Shown: in pieces, positions 11,451-22,479 of the stretch
Layout: every line of letters begins with the position of its first letter
Position numbering within the stretch: position 1 is the stretch's first letter
The notes under the pieces: generated by a model
Database searches by the model: none
What the model saw: only the letters and a program-made list of their open reading frames with translations
Told to the model about the DNA's origin: nothing
Position numbers and translations under genes: made by a program
Assembly (NCBI GenBank): GCA_018806985.1
Contig: JADANN010000224.1
Coordinates: 124,001-188,000, forward strand
DNA from: Angiostrongylus vasorum
Taxonomy: Eukaryota > Nematoda > Chromadorea > Rhabditida > Metastrongylidae
Direction of reading: 5' to 3'
DNA: 64,000 nt

Positions 11451-13155
11451 GTCTTCACGAGTTGTGCGGACCGCAGCACATGTGCCATTCGTTCCTTTCT
11501 CTCGCAGTCGTAGTCCATGGTGGTGGTCTTGTTCGTGCATGGTAGCGCGTGTGAGTCTCATACCGTGATCTGTAAAACAACTGCAGCTGCGGGTACAGCT
11601 GACTAACTTTGTTAACGAACACGTCCGCCCAACGTGTAGGTGGTCGTCCTGGGGGGACATTTGCATTCTCTTGGAGTCCACTCTACTGTTCTTTTCGTCC
11701 ATCTGGCGTCCGTTCTTCTCATTATGTGACCGGCCCATCTATGTTTCGCTATCGATGTATAATCTCCTGGATCTCGAAGATGTGAAAGATTTCGAAGACC
11801 AGAGCTTGCATTCCGGCTAGACATTCAGAGTGCCGGTTATATTTCAGAAGACATCGCTCAAGCGCCTTGTGAAAAGTGCGAAGCATTCTTGCCGTAGTTG
11901 AAGTATTAACCCACGTCTCCGCAACATAACAGAGCACTGGGGGGAACGTAGAAACTAAAAGATGAGTGCGGATTTTCGGGTCCTTCAGTTGGTCGGTGGC
12001 TTCTTTGAGAGGCCCGAATGCGGCCCAAGCTGCTTCCCATCTTCTTTCTAGTCCCTCCTTCCTGTTGTTTTACATGTTCACTGATCGCCAATGTGTACGT
12101 ACGAGGTCGTTTCTGCAGTGAGAGACCCATCCAATTCAATTTTTTTCGCCTTCGCAACATGGGTTTTTTCATAAACTGGGTTTTCTTTCGATTTATCCAC
12201 AGTCCGATTTTTTTTCCCCGCTTCGTTGAGCTCGTTGATTGTCATCTCTGCTTCGCTAGTACTTCTGGAGAAAATGACGATGTCGTCGGCAAAACGAAGG
12301 TCTGATAGGATTATTCCATCAATACGTATGCCCTTCTCATCCCAATCGAGTCACGTCACGATCCACTGCAGTGCGGTACTGCACAGCTTTGGCGATGTTG
12401 TGTCGTCCTGTCGAACCCCTTTTTCTATGGGTATGGTAAGAGGTAGATGGAAAAGCTGTATTTTCGTAGTGCAGTTCCGATAGCAGTCGCACAGAGTTCT
12501 TATGTAGGGATGGGTCCACTCCTTGGTCGACGAGCGCTGATAGGATTGCATTCGTTTCGACACTGTCAAACACTTTTTTCATAGTCGACAAAGGTTAGCA
12601 CTAGAGGCAAGTGGTACTCCCGACAAAATTCGATGACTCTGGACACGGTTTGGATGTGGTCCATGCAGCGAAATCCTTTTCGAAATCCTGCTTGCTCGAC
12701 TGGTTGCGCCTCATCCAATGTCCCTGATATGCCCGAGAGGATAATATTTGTGAAGAGCTCGTAGAGTACACTCAACAAGTGTATGGGATGATAGTTACGA
12801 AGATCCCTTCGGTCTCCTTCCCTGGGCAGGATGACCGTGCGCGACGTCCTCCACTGGTCTGGGTTTTTTCCCCTTTTTGAAGGTAGGCTGTTATATGATT
12901 TGCGAGAACTACATGTAAATTGTGGCCTCCAGCTCTAAGGAGACCGGCAGTGACATTGTCTGGTCCTGGAGCTGCGCCTGTTTACATGCTTTCTATCTCA
13001 ACTCGAACCTCCGACAGAAGAATTCTGGGTGGTTTTTCTCCAGCGATGATATTAGGGTCTGGAACGGGGAATTGTGGGGCGGAAAAAAATTGGTGTAGAA
13101 CGTTTCCGCTGTTAAATCCATATCAAGGCGTGAAGTTTTGACGATCCCATCTCCA
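11451..13155 (-). mobile_element. 5'-incomplete RTE LINE, inverted copy of the one at 24.8-26.5 kb
   Basis: Minus-strand reverse transcriptase and C-terminus. A 70-residue stretch (12778-12566) containing QAGFRKGFRCMDHIQTVSR is identical to that at 25196-25408. Both copies share the same A6 frame break in the DYEKxFDS motif (12574-12579) and the same break after LQWIVT. This copy has a further one-base change near VDPS. The endonuclease half is absent and the upstream side is a SINE-3 composite. The 3' tail diverges from the sister copy right after GACGGACCGTCCAA. Confidence 0.85.
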
Positions 13156-13159
13156 CGAT

Positions 13160-13735
13160 GTTCACTTTTTTACTTACTGCCTTTTACAAGTTTTCATGGC
13201 AGGGTATTATTTTTGAAACAACCACAATGATGCTGAGATATTTGCAAAACTCCGGACCGCAGGTGTTTGCGGTGGGGAACGAATACGCTATTGTCCTTTC
13301 CAGGAAGTAACGTGTTCACCACCACGCCATGCGCGTCCTTTAAATATCCCCGCATCCTTGTGGTTGAGTCACACGTAATACCCTGCTGTGAAGAATTGTA
13401 ATAGGCAGTAAATAAAAAAAAGTTAGCATTGTGATTTAGACTACATCCTCAGCTTAACTGGGTTCATTGCCGATTTGGGCTCCCCAGATCAATCCCGTTC
13501 ATGGATGATTTCTGATGGCAGTGATCGATAGAAATAGCTGATAGACATGCGAAACGAAGGACCCGCATGGTGTGGTGGTGAACGCGTTACTCTCCGGTAA
13601 GGACAATAGCGCGCTCGTTCCCCCACCGCAGACAACTGTGTTCCGGAGTTTTGTAAATATCTCAGCATCGTTGTAGTTGAATCACACGTAATACCATGCC
13701 ATGAAAAATTATAATAGGCAGTAAATAAAAAAACT
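13160..13735. repeat. SINE family 3 composite (inverted and direct partial copies)
   Basis: 13160-13345 is a minus-oriented partial copy (GATATTTGCAAAACTCCGGA, then the tRNA-like GGGAACGAATACGCTATTG). 13345-13420 is a plus tail and 13430-13735 a full plus copy ending GGCAGTAAATAAAAAAAC. The core GGTGTGGTGGTGAACGCG ... GCGCTCGTTCCCCC resembles tRNA boxes A and B. Most of this block is also present, inverted, at 24335-24815. Confidence 0.7.
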
Positions 13736-13866
13736 TAACATAGACGCAAGCTAGAAGTATGCATGTCATTATGCAAGCTATCCGCGTACTCTTTATATAA
13801 AACGAAAATCAAATGATCTAGCAACTTCTGGCTAACTAAAACGTTAATTGAAAATGATCTGTCTAG

Positions 13867-14021
13867 AGCAAACCGCATCAGTGGATGAATTACCATCGAA
13901 CACTCCAAGAAGTAACCGTTTGCACTCCTGTCCATGCATAGCTCAAGTTGTCGAAAATTGCTCCAACGGTAAAAACTGCAATTGCACGAGCTTGGGTACT
14001 GGTCTCTTGTATGCTGTGCAG
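13867..14021 (+). CDS. possible orphan exon, Cys-rich
   Basis: The exon is bounded by a GTCTAG acceptor and a strong CAG|GTAAGAATAT donor. It is open in one frame for 51 codons, ending in phase 0. It encodes a short segment with SCPCIAQVVENC and GKNCNCTSLGTG, six cysteines in total. No neighbouring exon could be joined and I do not recognise the family. It could be an exon of a small secreted or zinc-binding protein, or chance. The opposite-strand 134-codon frame is considered a shadow. Confidence 0.35.
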
Positions 14022-15430
14022 GTAAGAATATATATGCGAAACAGATGGACCACTGATTCTTCGTATGAAAGAACATGGAGACGGCAAACCTTGAATTAAA
14101 CCAGATGCTCCAGTATCCGTGTATGGGACACACAGGCATAGCAGGAAGAATTTACAGTAGAAGCCATCGACCTTGCATGAGAATCTAAAATTTCTGCGCG
14201 TAAAACCTTTCAGAGTTTGGGATAAATTCCATGGAGCCAGTAATTAACAAAATAGGGTAATGCTTCCTTATCATATTTTAAGGTGACTTAGGTGCACAAC
14301 ACCGCCATGTGAATCCTGCGCGATTAATATCATGTTGAAGACTGAGTGAAAGACATGGAAAACAGTGAACGCATGTAGAACCTGTTTTGTTCATTATGGA
14401 GGCATTTAGCTGACTAGATTGCAGTCAAATTGGCCCTTCCAAGCTCTGAAGAAAGCGGAAGCTGTTGGAATATCAATTTAAATAGATTAATAATAGCCAA
14501 TCCTGTACTTATCAAGAAGGTAGCAAATTGCTAACCAACTCCAAGATTAGTAAAGAGTTTTCGAGCCACTTTGTTGAAAGATGGATTGCACGAGCGTGTA
14601 CTGTACAAAGGATGTTTACATAAGCAGCAGTCATCGGCCGGATGAGATGGCTAATGAGTGCGTGTTTCGTTGATTGGTGTCTTCAAATTTGAATCATCGA
14701 TGCGGTCTAAGGGCAAGGAGATTTCATCCAACCACTTCCCATTTTCCTCATTGTCCACTATCTATCCTCTTCTTCCAGTCTCAGCCCTTTTCATCAGCCC
14801 GTTTGACCTCATAGTTCTCCGCAGTTTTTCATTGCTTGTTCTTTCCAGTCTCCCGTGCTTTCTGGAGAAGTGACTAAGAGAATGCGAATTAGAAAAAAAA
14901 GATGGAGCCGTTGACGTTGTCGTTGGTGAGTGATTAGTTAATGTAATCCCACACGACCTCTTTCGCCCATTCACTGGCTCTCCATAATGCGTGCTCTATT
15001 AAACGGCAATAATCTCTCGCGAAAGACAAATTCGTGTGCTTTGCGAATTACTGAGTGTGGAGAACACGCTCTGAGAAGACGATCCTTTTAAAACTTCCTT
15101 TGAATACCTATCTTCTAGATCCCACACAAGGTTTTTAAGTTTTTCTAGTGATAGGTTATTTACAGCTTTAGTTTCCATCACCATATAAGCCGGATGACAA
15201 TATTCTTTTCATTATAACGGTTTGTGTCGTTCTAGGGCTGTTTCACATTTGTGTACATTTGCTATTAACACTACTACTTTTTTAAGTGAATGTGCCTAGT
15301 CAACGTGATAGCAACAACATCTAAGAACAACTGTGACAATTTGCTTATGATCAAGTGCACTAAAAATATTTGATAGTATTTGCCTGTATATCCCTAAAAA
15401 GCTGCTATTTCCTCCCGAAACTATAATTTT
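14022..15430. other. no recognisable gene
   Basis: No exon chain or repeat was identified. Pyrimidine-rich patches around 14740-14870 give random frames. Confidence 0.3.
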
Positions 15431-15431
15431 T

Positions 15432-15715
15432 GAAGGACGCGTGTTGTGCAGTGGTAGAAGGCACTCTGCAATACACATGGGATCGATCCCGGAGCCCAAG
15501 ACTCACCAAGCCTTCCATTACTCTAGAGTCGGCAAATTGGTACCAGACTTGCCTAGGAGGATAGCAGCACTCACTGGCTCGATACATCGGTAGGCCACCG
15601 CGAGTCATTCTAAAGGCCAGATATGCACTCATTCACTTCCAACGATACTTAATGAAGTCGAATGTACGGCGCATACCTCAGTGATTGACCAACGCTGAGA
15701 GCTTTATACTTTATC
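15432..15715 (+). repeat. SINE family 1 copy
   Basis: Head GTGTTGTGCAGTGGTAGAAG with GGGATCGATCCCGG as box B, then CTCACCAAGCC, GAGGATAGCAGCACT and GCCAGATATGCACTCATTCA, ending GAGAGCTTTATACTTTATCC. Aligns by eye with the 46.0-kb copy throughout. Confidence 0.75.
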
Positions 15716-16355
15716 CTTTTTGTATGGAAAAGACGATAATCTGATACCGCGTAGAATTTTACGACAATAAAGATATCGGATAGACAAAATCCTCGACTTA
15801 CTACGATGTGGTCTATTTCGTTACGGCACTCTCCATTGAGAGACTCCCACGACCAGCGTTGAAAGTGGAGCTCATGGAATAACGATTTACTATGAACCAT
15901 CCTAGTCATAACGATAAATCAGACAGTATCTCAGCCTGCTCGTTCCATTCTAATCCGTGTGTCCCAATGGCGTTCATCAATGTAAACGATAGCGATGAAA
16001 TCTCTTGTGCTGACCTGGAAGAATGTATGTCGTTCTCTGTAGAAATTCTCCAAGTCCACGTAGAACGCTTCAACTTTTTTCTCGTCATAGTTTGATGTCG
16101 GCGCGTAAACGGCGAAGATTGTCAAAGCCGGAATTGATCCACATCTCTTCGGTCGTTAACATCCGATTCGGGTTGTTAGTTGTTCGAATGAATCGATGTT
16201 CATGGGCAAACTCGTGCTGACGAGTACGCCCACACTGTTCAAAAGAAGGACCACACTCCGCACTACCATTTTATACATAATGGTTTCTGATCTATCGCAA
16301 TCCAGCATGACCAGCTTACTAGTGACAATGCAATCTACAGCACACTGTGGCAATA
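15650..16355 (-). mobile_element. RTE LINE endonuclease fragment
   Basis: Minus-strand remains of an RTE APE-type endonuclease: SVGVLVSTSLPMNIDSFEQL, then ALTIFAVYAPTSNYDEKKVE, then NEIDHIVVSRGFCLSDI at the left end. Frames are interrupted several times. No reverse transcriptase part accompanies it. Confidence 0.7.
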
Positions 16356-16511
16356 TTGCTCATAATACTCTGACACGGAAAAAAAATACAGAGTAAATTG
16401 AATGTAAAACATCGTGTTTTATCTGTTGTTCTCTTTTCTTACAGCAATCCCGAGGTTGTTATTCAGCACACGTTTACTTCCTCGTAAATGTAACACATAC
16501 AACACAACGGT

Positions 16512-16550
16512 AGCTGACGTTTCGGCAGTATGGCCTTCTTCAGGTCCTGG
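16512..16550 (-). ncRNA. hammerhead-ribozyme-like core, left arm
   Basis: The reverse strand reads CTGAAGA, then A, GGC-CATACT-GCC, then GAAACGTCAGC. The order CTGANGA, short stem II, GAAA, GTC fits a minimal hammerhead, with one extra A beside stem II and a two-pair stem III without loop. The matching motif of the right arm (18523-18558, plus strand) has CTGAAGG instead of CTGANGA and is probably dead. Confidence 0.4.
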
Positions 16551-16736
16551 AAGGGTGCACTAATATGTAATTTACTAGATCAAATGCTTCAACAGCACAA
16601 AAAGAAAGATGAAAATCTGAACAATAATTACACGATCATCGGCTTCTCGAAAAACCCACCGTTTTTTATCTGCCTTCCATCAAGGAAGAACAGCCTCTTA
16701 GAGTCGCATATGGTTGATTACTGCACCACCCCCACA

Positions 16737-17880
16737 TCAAAAATCAGTTCTGAGATACGGGGCTAGATCACGCGTTATCTCAGGACATTCTTCCCAGCCA
16801 TTCATTCTTGGATTTTTGGAATTTATCCAAAAAGCCTTGAGAAATTTACGCGTTGGTGTTTTAGTCTCCCGTGCGATGATAGCGACTTTTACATCAAAAT
16901 CTTCTCCGCTGTGTTTTTGTATCCTATGCGTGCCTAGTGGCGTGTCTTGTTTTGATTTTCGTTTGCCACCTAAGTGTTCTTTTATGCGTATACATAAAAG
17001 TCTGCCCGTTTCGGCGATATAATCGTCTCCGCAAGTACTACAAGAAATCCGGTATATCGTACCTGAACTCATGTAGTCACCGTCTCTGCCGTAAGGGCAA
17101 ATTACGCAATTTGATGTTTCATATAGACGGTCACACAGGTGGTTACGATCTAACTGACGACATAGAGTATCCGGTGGGTATTTCAACTATCGCTACCGAT
17201 TCCTCTAGACCTGACCTTTTTAAGCATGGCTTCATTGCAACACTTATTTCATCACTTATGGAGGGCTAGATTCATTAAGAGTGTTGAGAACGCCGTCCGA
17301 AAACATGCGGAACTTTGTGTCAATTCCGTCGTTGGGGTCATGCTGTCTAAAAAACGTTCTAGGGAAAGTAGATGGTGGTAATTGTCGCCACCTCTTGGTT
17401 TTCACCTCTATTTGATGTTTCTGTTTGGCCTGATAGCGGAGTCGATCTTGAATCTCATAAAGGCTGCATGCTATCCTACGCAGGGTCGTTTTAGAAATGG
17501 GCTGTGATGATGCAAAACTCGGACTCAATTCTAATACCGAACGCGCACTCTCAGGTATTGCTATGTCCCCCGATCACGGTGACCTTAGATTTTCTTGGTG
17601 CGTTATCAACCGTGATTTGACTCCTAGCAAAGTTTCTTTGTCTGTGATTTCTTGAAGCCGAGACACGCGAATTAGTCAACAGATTCTCAAACTTTTGCTG
17701 TAAGGTCATCTTAGCATTATACCTAATAGAATTGAATGTCATTGTTGACCCACCAACTATTCTCCTCCAAAGTCACCTCCAAATAGTCACGAGTTGATCC
17801 TCCAAATACAAGGCACAAAAAGTGTTCCTTCGTCACACATTTCATCCTTCTTTCGAACATATCGTTCCATTTGCTTCGCA
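16737..17880 (-). pseudogene. RT-less Penelope-like protein with GIY-YIG nuclease domain
   Basis: Read on the minus strand, 17880-17270 gives a PLE-type N-terminal region (KFENLLTN, RSQITVDNAPRKSK, IPESARSVLELSPSF, ISKTTLRRIACSLYEIQDRL). It is broken once by an extra base in a G5 run at 17567-17571 and closes with stops near 17270. 17186-16737 then encodes a GIY-YIG domain with GTIYRISC, DDYIAETGRLLCIRIKEHLG and FLKAFWINSK, ending LRTDF. The reverse transcriptase that should lie between is missing. The position of the expected catalytic Glu (LEAFWI in the 53.5-kb copy) is Lys. Confidence 0.65.
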
Positions 17881-17884
17881 GTTG

Positions 17885-18333
17885 AGATACCCACCGGATA
17901 CTCTATGTCGTCAGTTAGATCGTAACCACCTGTGTGACCGTCTATATGAAACATCAAATTGCGTAATTTGCCCTTACGGCAGAGACGGTGACTACATCAG
18001 TTCAGGTACGATATACCGGATTTCTTGTAGTACTTGCGGAGACGATTATATCGCCAAAACGGGCAGACTTTTATGTATAAGCATAAAAAGAACACTTAGG
18101 TGGCAAACGAAAATCAAAACAAGACACGCTACTAGGCACGCATAGGATACAAAAACACAGCGGAGAAGATTTTTGATGTAAAAGTCGCTATCATCGCACG
18201 GGAGACTAAAACACCAACGCGTAAATTTCTCAAGGCTTTTTGGATAAATTCCAAAAATCCAAGAATGAATGGCAGGGAAGAATGTCCTGAGATAACGCGT
18301 GATCTAGCCCCGTATCTCAGAACTGATTTTTGA
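17885..18333 (+). pseudogene. second, inverted GIY-YIG nuclease domain of the PLE
   Basis: The plus-strand twin of 16737-17186 begins YPPDTLCRQLDRNHLC and includes IYRISCSTCGDDYIAKTGRL. A frame break follows near 18086, then the domain continues to LRTDF at 18333. It also has FLKAFWI with Lys. The arm is a near-exact inverted repeat, so the two domains differ at few positions. No start or promoter of its own is seen. Confidence 0.6.
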
Positions 18334-18701
18334 TGTGGGGTGGTGCAGTAATCAACCATATGCGACTCTAAGAGGCTGTTCTTCCTTGATGGAAGGCAGA
18401 TAAAAAAACGGTGGGTTTTTCGAGAAGCCGGTGATCGTGTAATTATTGTTCAGATTTTCATCTTTCTGCTTGTGCCGTTGAAGCATTTGACCTTCTAAAT
18501 TACATATTAGTGTACCCTTCCAGGCTCTGAAGGAGGCGATACTGCCGAAACGTCAGCTACCGTTGTGTTGTATGAGTTACATTTGTGGGGAAGTAAACGT
18601 GCACTGAATAACAACCTCGCGGTTGTTGTAAAAAAGAGAACAACAGATTTACAATCGAATGCCGAGGCTAATAGAAAGTCGGCTAAAAGATCGTGTTTTA
18701 T

Positions 18702-18990
18702 GTTTTACCGATTACACCCTAAGCTTAACTGGGTTCATTGCCGATTTGGACTCACCAGAGCAATCCCGTTGACGGGTGGTTTCGGATGGAACTGATCGAT
18801 AGAAAAGTAGCTGAGAGACAGGCGAAATGAGGGAACCACATGTTGAGGTGGTGAATGCGTTAGCCTCCGGAAGGGGGTAACAGCGTGTTCGTTCCCCACT
18901 GCAAACACATGCTGTCCGGGGTTTTGCAAATATCTCAACATCATTCTGGTTGTATTTCGCATTATACCCGTCTTTGAAAAAAATATGGTG
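18702..18990 (+). repeat. SINE family 3 copy
   Basis: A single plus-oriented copy: head AAGCTTAACTGGGTTCATTG, CAATCCCGTTGACGGG, the tRNA-like GAGGTGGTGAATGCGTTAGC ... GTTCGTTCCCCAC, then GGGGTTTTGCAAATATCTCA and a GGCAGAAATTAAAAAAG tail. The palindromic PLE landed just before its 5' end. Confidence 0.7.
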
Positions 18991-19600
18991 GGCAGAAATT
19001 AAAAAAGTTAGACTTGTTATCTCAGCATCGTTACGGCTGTTCTTAATAAGCTGAGAGCAGGCTGTTCACACAACCTCTAGTCAAGGTGTGCTTGTGTGTC
19101 GCGTTCTCCAGCTTCGTTACTTTGCCGTCCATCCTATATTTAGGAGCTGAAGCCACCCATAGATCGTTTTCGTAGGATGACAATAATCTTTGGAATGGAT
19201 ATAGCCTAATAAAAAAGATAGGCATCGGTCTTTCCCTGAGATCGTCCAACATTCACGTGCGGCTTCGGATGCTACTCGACGATTTTTAATTTCTTCTTGA
19301 ATGTCGTAGAATTCTGGTCAAGTTGGTTCTCAGTGGAATCCTGAGATAATCGAGCTAGAGCGTTTCCAGTTGGATTGCAAAAAATGAACTTCTTCCGGAC
19401 AAGTTCTGTACCAATTTCCCAACCCAGGAGCGATGAGAGCCTTGGTGAGCATGGAGAAGCGTCGAACCAATAAGGTATTCATGATGACTACCATCACCAC
19501 CATTGTGCTCTCCTCCCCTAATTATGAATTAAGAGATTAGATTTCTGCAGCAGCTCTCGAGTGAAATGGTCAGTGTTTAGTAAGCTATCGAATGACTACG
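18991..19600. other. no recognisable gene
   Basis: No exon or repeat could be supported in this interval. Confidence 0.3.
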
Positions 19601-19604
19601 AAAT

Positions 19605-19880
19605 TTACAAAAAAAATTCGGTGGAATAAAGCTCCTGTAAGAGAACTTGATATTCATTTACGCCGGTTCCTTAGTGTTAATATACCACTGTTTTTTTCGT
19701 AAAATCGTACTATGTGAAGTGTCTTGTCCTACCATTATTATGGCTCCACCACCAGATTTCTCTTCTGCAACAGCAGTAGTGTGTGGTACTGCACGTATAC
19801 CACCACTGCGATCAAAGTGGATCTGTAGCGGCGTCTCCAGATGTCTGTAGCAAACGTTTTCCTTCACGGTTAATTCAAAT
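19605..19880 (-). CDS. possible last two exons of a small minus-strand gene
   Basis: Exon 19733-19880 (acceptor AATTAG, donor ATG|GTAGGA, ending phase 0) encodes FELTVKENVCYRHLETPLQI followed by HFDRSGGIRAVPHTTAV and a Gly-rich end. Exon 19605-19634 (acceptor TCTTACAG) adds nine residues and a stop (ELYSTEFFL). The block around IHFDRSGG resembles the FCLKEF...IHFDAPGRPA part of the RAD9 checkpoint clamp subunit, but this is a by-eye similarity over a short stretch. An upstream exon of matching phase was not found. Confidence 0.35.
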
Positions 19881-19899
19881 CTAATTTGACTTTCTATCG

Positions 19900-21115
19900 T
19901 CATTGCTTGTCCGGTGTACTCTCCAATTCCTCTGGAAACACGCTACGCTCTTGTAATCGTCCGTTTTCAGAATATGTTTGCTGTAATTGTCTCTCTCTCT
20001 TATGGCGAGTACGACGCCCACTGCTCGGCATTTGTGAAAGAAATCTGCGAACTTTGTCGGAAGGATGGATACGAACAAACAAGTTCTAAATTTCATCATT
20101 TTAATTAGCGTGCTGTTTAGAACATCGTGGCACTCATAATAATTTACGCGCTCGCTTCCAAGTTGTCTAATCATGCCACCCATTCTGGCCCCACCTCTCG
20201 TACGGGTGGAAAGTTGTAAGCGTCAGACTCTAAGTGTATAAGTAAATCCACTGTGCTCACTAAGTTTTATTATTGACGAAAAGTGCGCTTGATAGATTTC
20301 TGGCGTACAAATCTCCACCAGCAGCTGACGCTGTACTTACCATTGTTAGCACTACTGGTCGAAATCTTCTTTCATTTCGGCGATATTTAGCACTTACATG
20401 TCGAAGTAACGATTACCAACCCATACGTGATGAGAGGTGGGCTGACGTGAATCGGTACCGACTCATTTCATTTTCAGCCGTTCGTTTTGCAGCTTGGAGT
20501 TTTTTTGTCGCACATATTCTATTCTGTCGACAATATCTCATCACATATGTTGTACCAGCTATCGGTTGAGGAAATTATTCTCTTTGGCTGATTATTGACA
20601 AAAAAAAACTTTCGTGTGCGGTACATTTGCTAGTGAGGAAGTTCTATAATATCTCCTAACTCAGAAAATGTAATCAGTGAAGGATTTTAATACAACACAG
20701 CCCAAATGCATTCTCGAGATTCTGGCTAGCGACGGGAGTTCTGGTGGCATGTCGGCCGACATGAGTTGACATCAACACTCAGAGGCTCAGCATATTAAAT
20801 GTCGGACTGAAGTTGACAACTATATGTTACATTTTCCTACTATAACCACTGTAGACCAGCTTCGCTTAATTTATTTATATTTATAAAACCTGGTGGCACA
20901 TTTTTGTAACACCTTGAATGGACAGTGTATGAAATATCTTCTGTACCGGAGAAGTATGTTGAAGAAAATGAGATGGTAACAATTCTATTCGTAATGTTCT
21001 GTTCTGTGTTAGTTCACATCACCGGTTTTCTTCTTGCTTTTTATTAGTTTTAATCTTTAAATGATTACTAATTTGTGGTACTATATTTGTCTTCTGTATT
21101 TGATCCATGTTTTGT
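19900..21115. other. unresolved sequence with competing frames
   Basis: 19900-20183 holds overlapping minus-strand frames, one rich in Arg and Ser and one in aromatic residues, and plus-strand frames; none has a clean splice context. A plus frame at 20273-20569 is also unsupported. Nothing is called. Confidence 0.3.
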
Positions 21116-21119
21116 CCAG

Positions 21120-22176
21120 GATTATCCATACCTCCTCAGGATGTTTGAAGCGCGTGAGCGCCGACAGACCAGGCAGAAGAGGCTTCGAGGAAGAGCTAAC
21201 GCAGCAATAAAGCGGGAAATGGAGCTTGTTGAGGAGAAGCCGGTGTGGCTTTTAGTCCTTCTGAAAAGTTTAGTCACATTTGTTAAATGAAAGTTGTATA
21301 TAACACGCGAATCTTGAGCGATTGGTGTCATATCGTGTCAGGGGTCTTCCAGTGAAGTATTATAGTACAAGTACTGAAGATATTACCATAATTATGGTAA
21401 CGCCAGCACATATTTTTTACCATTTCTACGTTAATTAGTTGTGTGTACATTTGAGCCGTAGCCGTTTGCAGGTGTTCAGCGTCATGATACTCCTGCCCGG
21501 GGAGAATCCATCTAGTGAGAAAAAACGTGGTAGGCTTCACAATTCTTATATCTCTTACAAATTTTTCATATATTTTGTAGCCCTCTTTTCGTTTTTCAAG
21601 AGCCGTGCTTAAGTGGAATAGGTGAGGTTTAATACCGACATTTTTGAAATTATGATTCGATTTTCAAAAATTTTCTGCAATGAGGACTTTTGCCTTCGAT
21701 TCAATTTTCCCTAATCGTACAAGATTTTTTGCGGTTCTACAGTAACTCCTTCGATTTGTTTATTATTGCCATTAGATGTAAGGTGAACGTGTGTACGTCA
21801 TCCCAAACTGGTTGGAATTTTCAGTTATTTGGTTATCATCAATTTTTTTTGAGCTAAGGCTGTAGAACGGCTACTAGGGATTTTCTCCGATCCGTGCCGC
21901 TGAAATGTAGAGCAACAGACATCTTAAGGTTATTTCTTGGATAGCTGCTAGTGAATTGCTATTTCCAGGAACCAAGTAGCACAACTCTCGTGATGGAAAG
22001 CAAAAAAGCAAAGAAGCAGGACGTAGTAAGAAGGAAACATCATCCAGTCGACGTGAAGAACAAGAGAATTGTTGTAGAACGAGTCTTATTGCTGTTAGAC
22101 CAGTCAAGCGTGAGCTGGAAGCCACACCCTTAAAGAATCGTAACGAACGCGGCGACGAGCAAGGACCATCGCATAT
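21120..22176 (+). CDS. possible two-exon fragment of a basic, charged protein
   Basis: Exon 21120-21242 (acceptor TTTGTCCAG) encodes DYPYLLRMFEARERRQTRQK, more basic residues and MELVEEKP, in phase 0. A second exon about 21980-22176 (acceptor AAGTAG, donor AT|GTAAGT) also starts in phase 0 and encodes a Lys/Arg/Glu/Ser-rich stretch with RREEQENCC and RPVKRELEATPLKNRNERGD. The donor of the first exon (GTGTGG) is weak. Composition suggests a nuclear or scaffold-type charged region; the family is unknown. Confidence 0.35.
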
Positions 22177-22479
22177 GTAAGTCCAGTACCTGGTTTCTTG
22201 GTTGTAGAAGAAACGACATGAATATGGCCTACGACCGCATCGTCATGTTGCCACCCCCATGAGGATTGCTTCTCCATGGTGCGGTGGACGAAAAAATCAA
22301 TAGTAAGCGGATATTTTGACAACATTTTACTCTCTATGAAGTGTCAAAATGTGTTACAGTGGTCATTTTTTTTACTTTGATTAGAGCGAATTTTAAGAGT
22401 TCCTATGATATAGGACCTCCTCCGATCTTTCCGGCCAAAAAATGCAAGCAGGAGATGGAGTTTTAAGCGAGCGAAATGT

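Larger units (their letters stand above)
16423..18689. mobile_element. palindromic Penelope-like element with 12-bp target duplication
   Basis: A 2,267-bp unit flanked by ATCGTGTTTTAT at 16411-16422 and 18690-18701. Arms of about 767 bp (16423-17190 and 17881-18646) are inverted repeats; a 690-bp unique middle separates them. Each arm carries a GIY-YIG nuclease end, then a terminal region with a hammerhead-like motif. The middle encodes, on the minus strand, the N-terminal part of a PLE protein. No reverse transcriptase motif is present, so it must be non-autonomous. The right end carries the family tail CGAATGCCGAGGCTAATAG. PLEs in nematodes are known; this two-faced, RT-less arrangement is the observation here. 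Confidence 0.75.

Noticed and set aside
13735..14139. 134-codon minus frame
   Set aside because: No splice context or family motif; it overlaps the better supported plus exon and reads like chance.
16737..17186. GIY-YIG frame as a homing endonuclease or host repair nuclease
   Set aside because: The neighbouring N-terminal PLE region, terminal motifs and other copies in the window identify it as part of a Penelope-like element.
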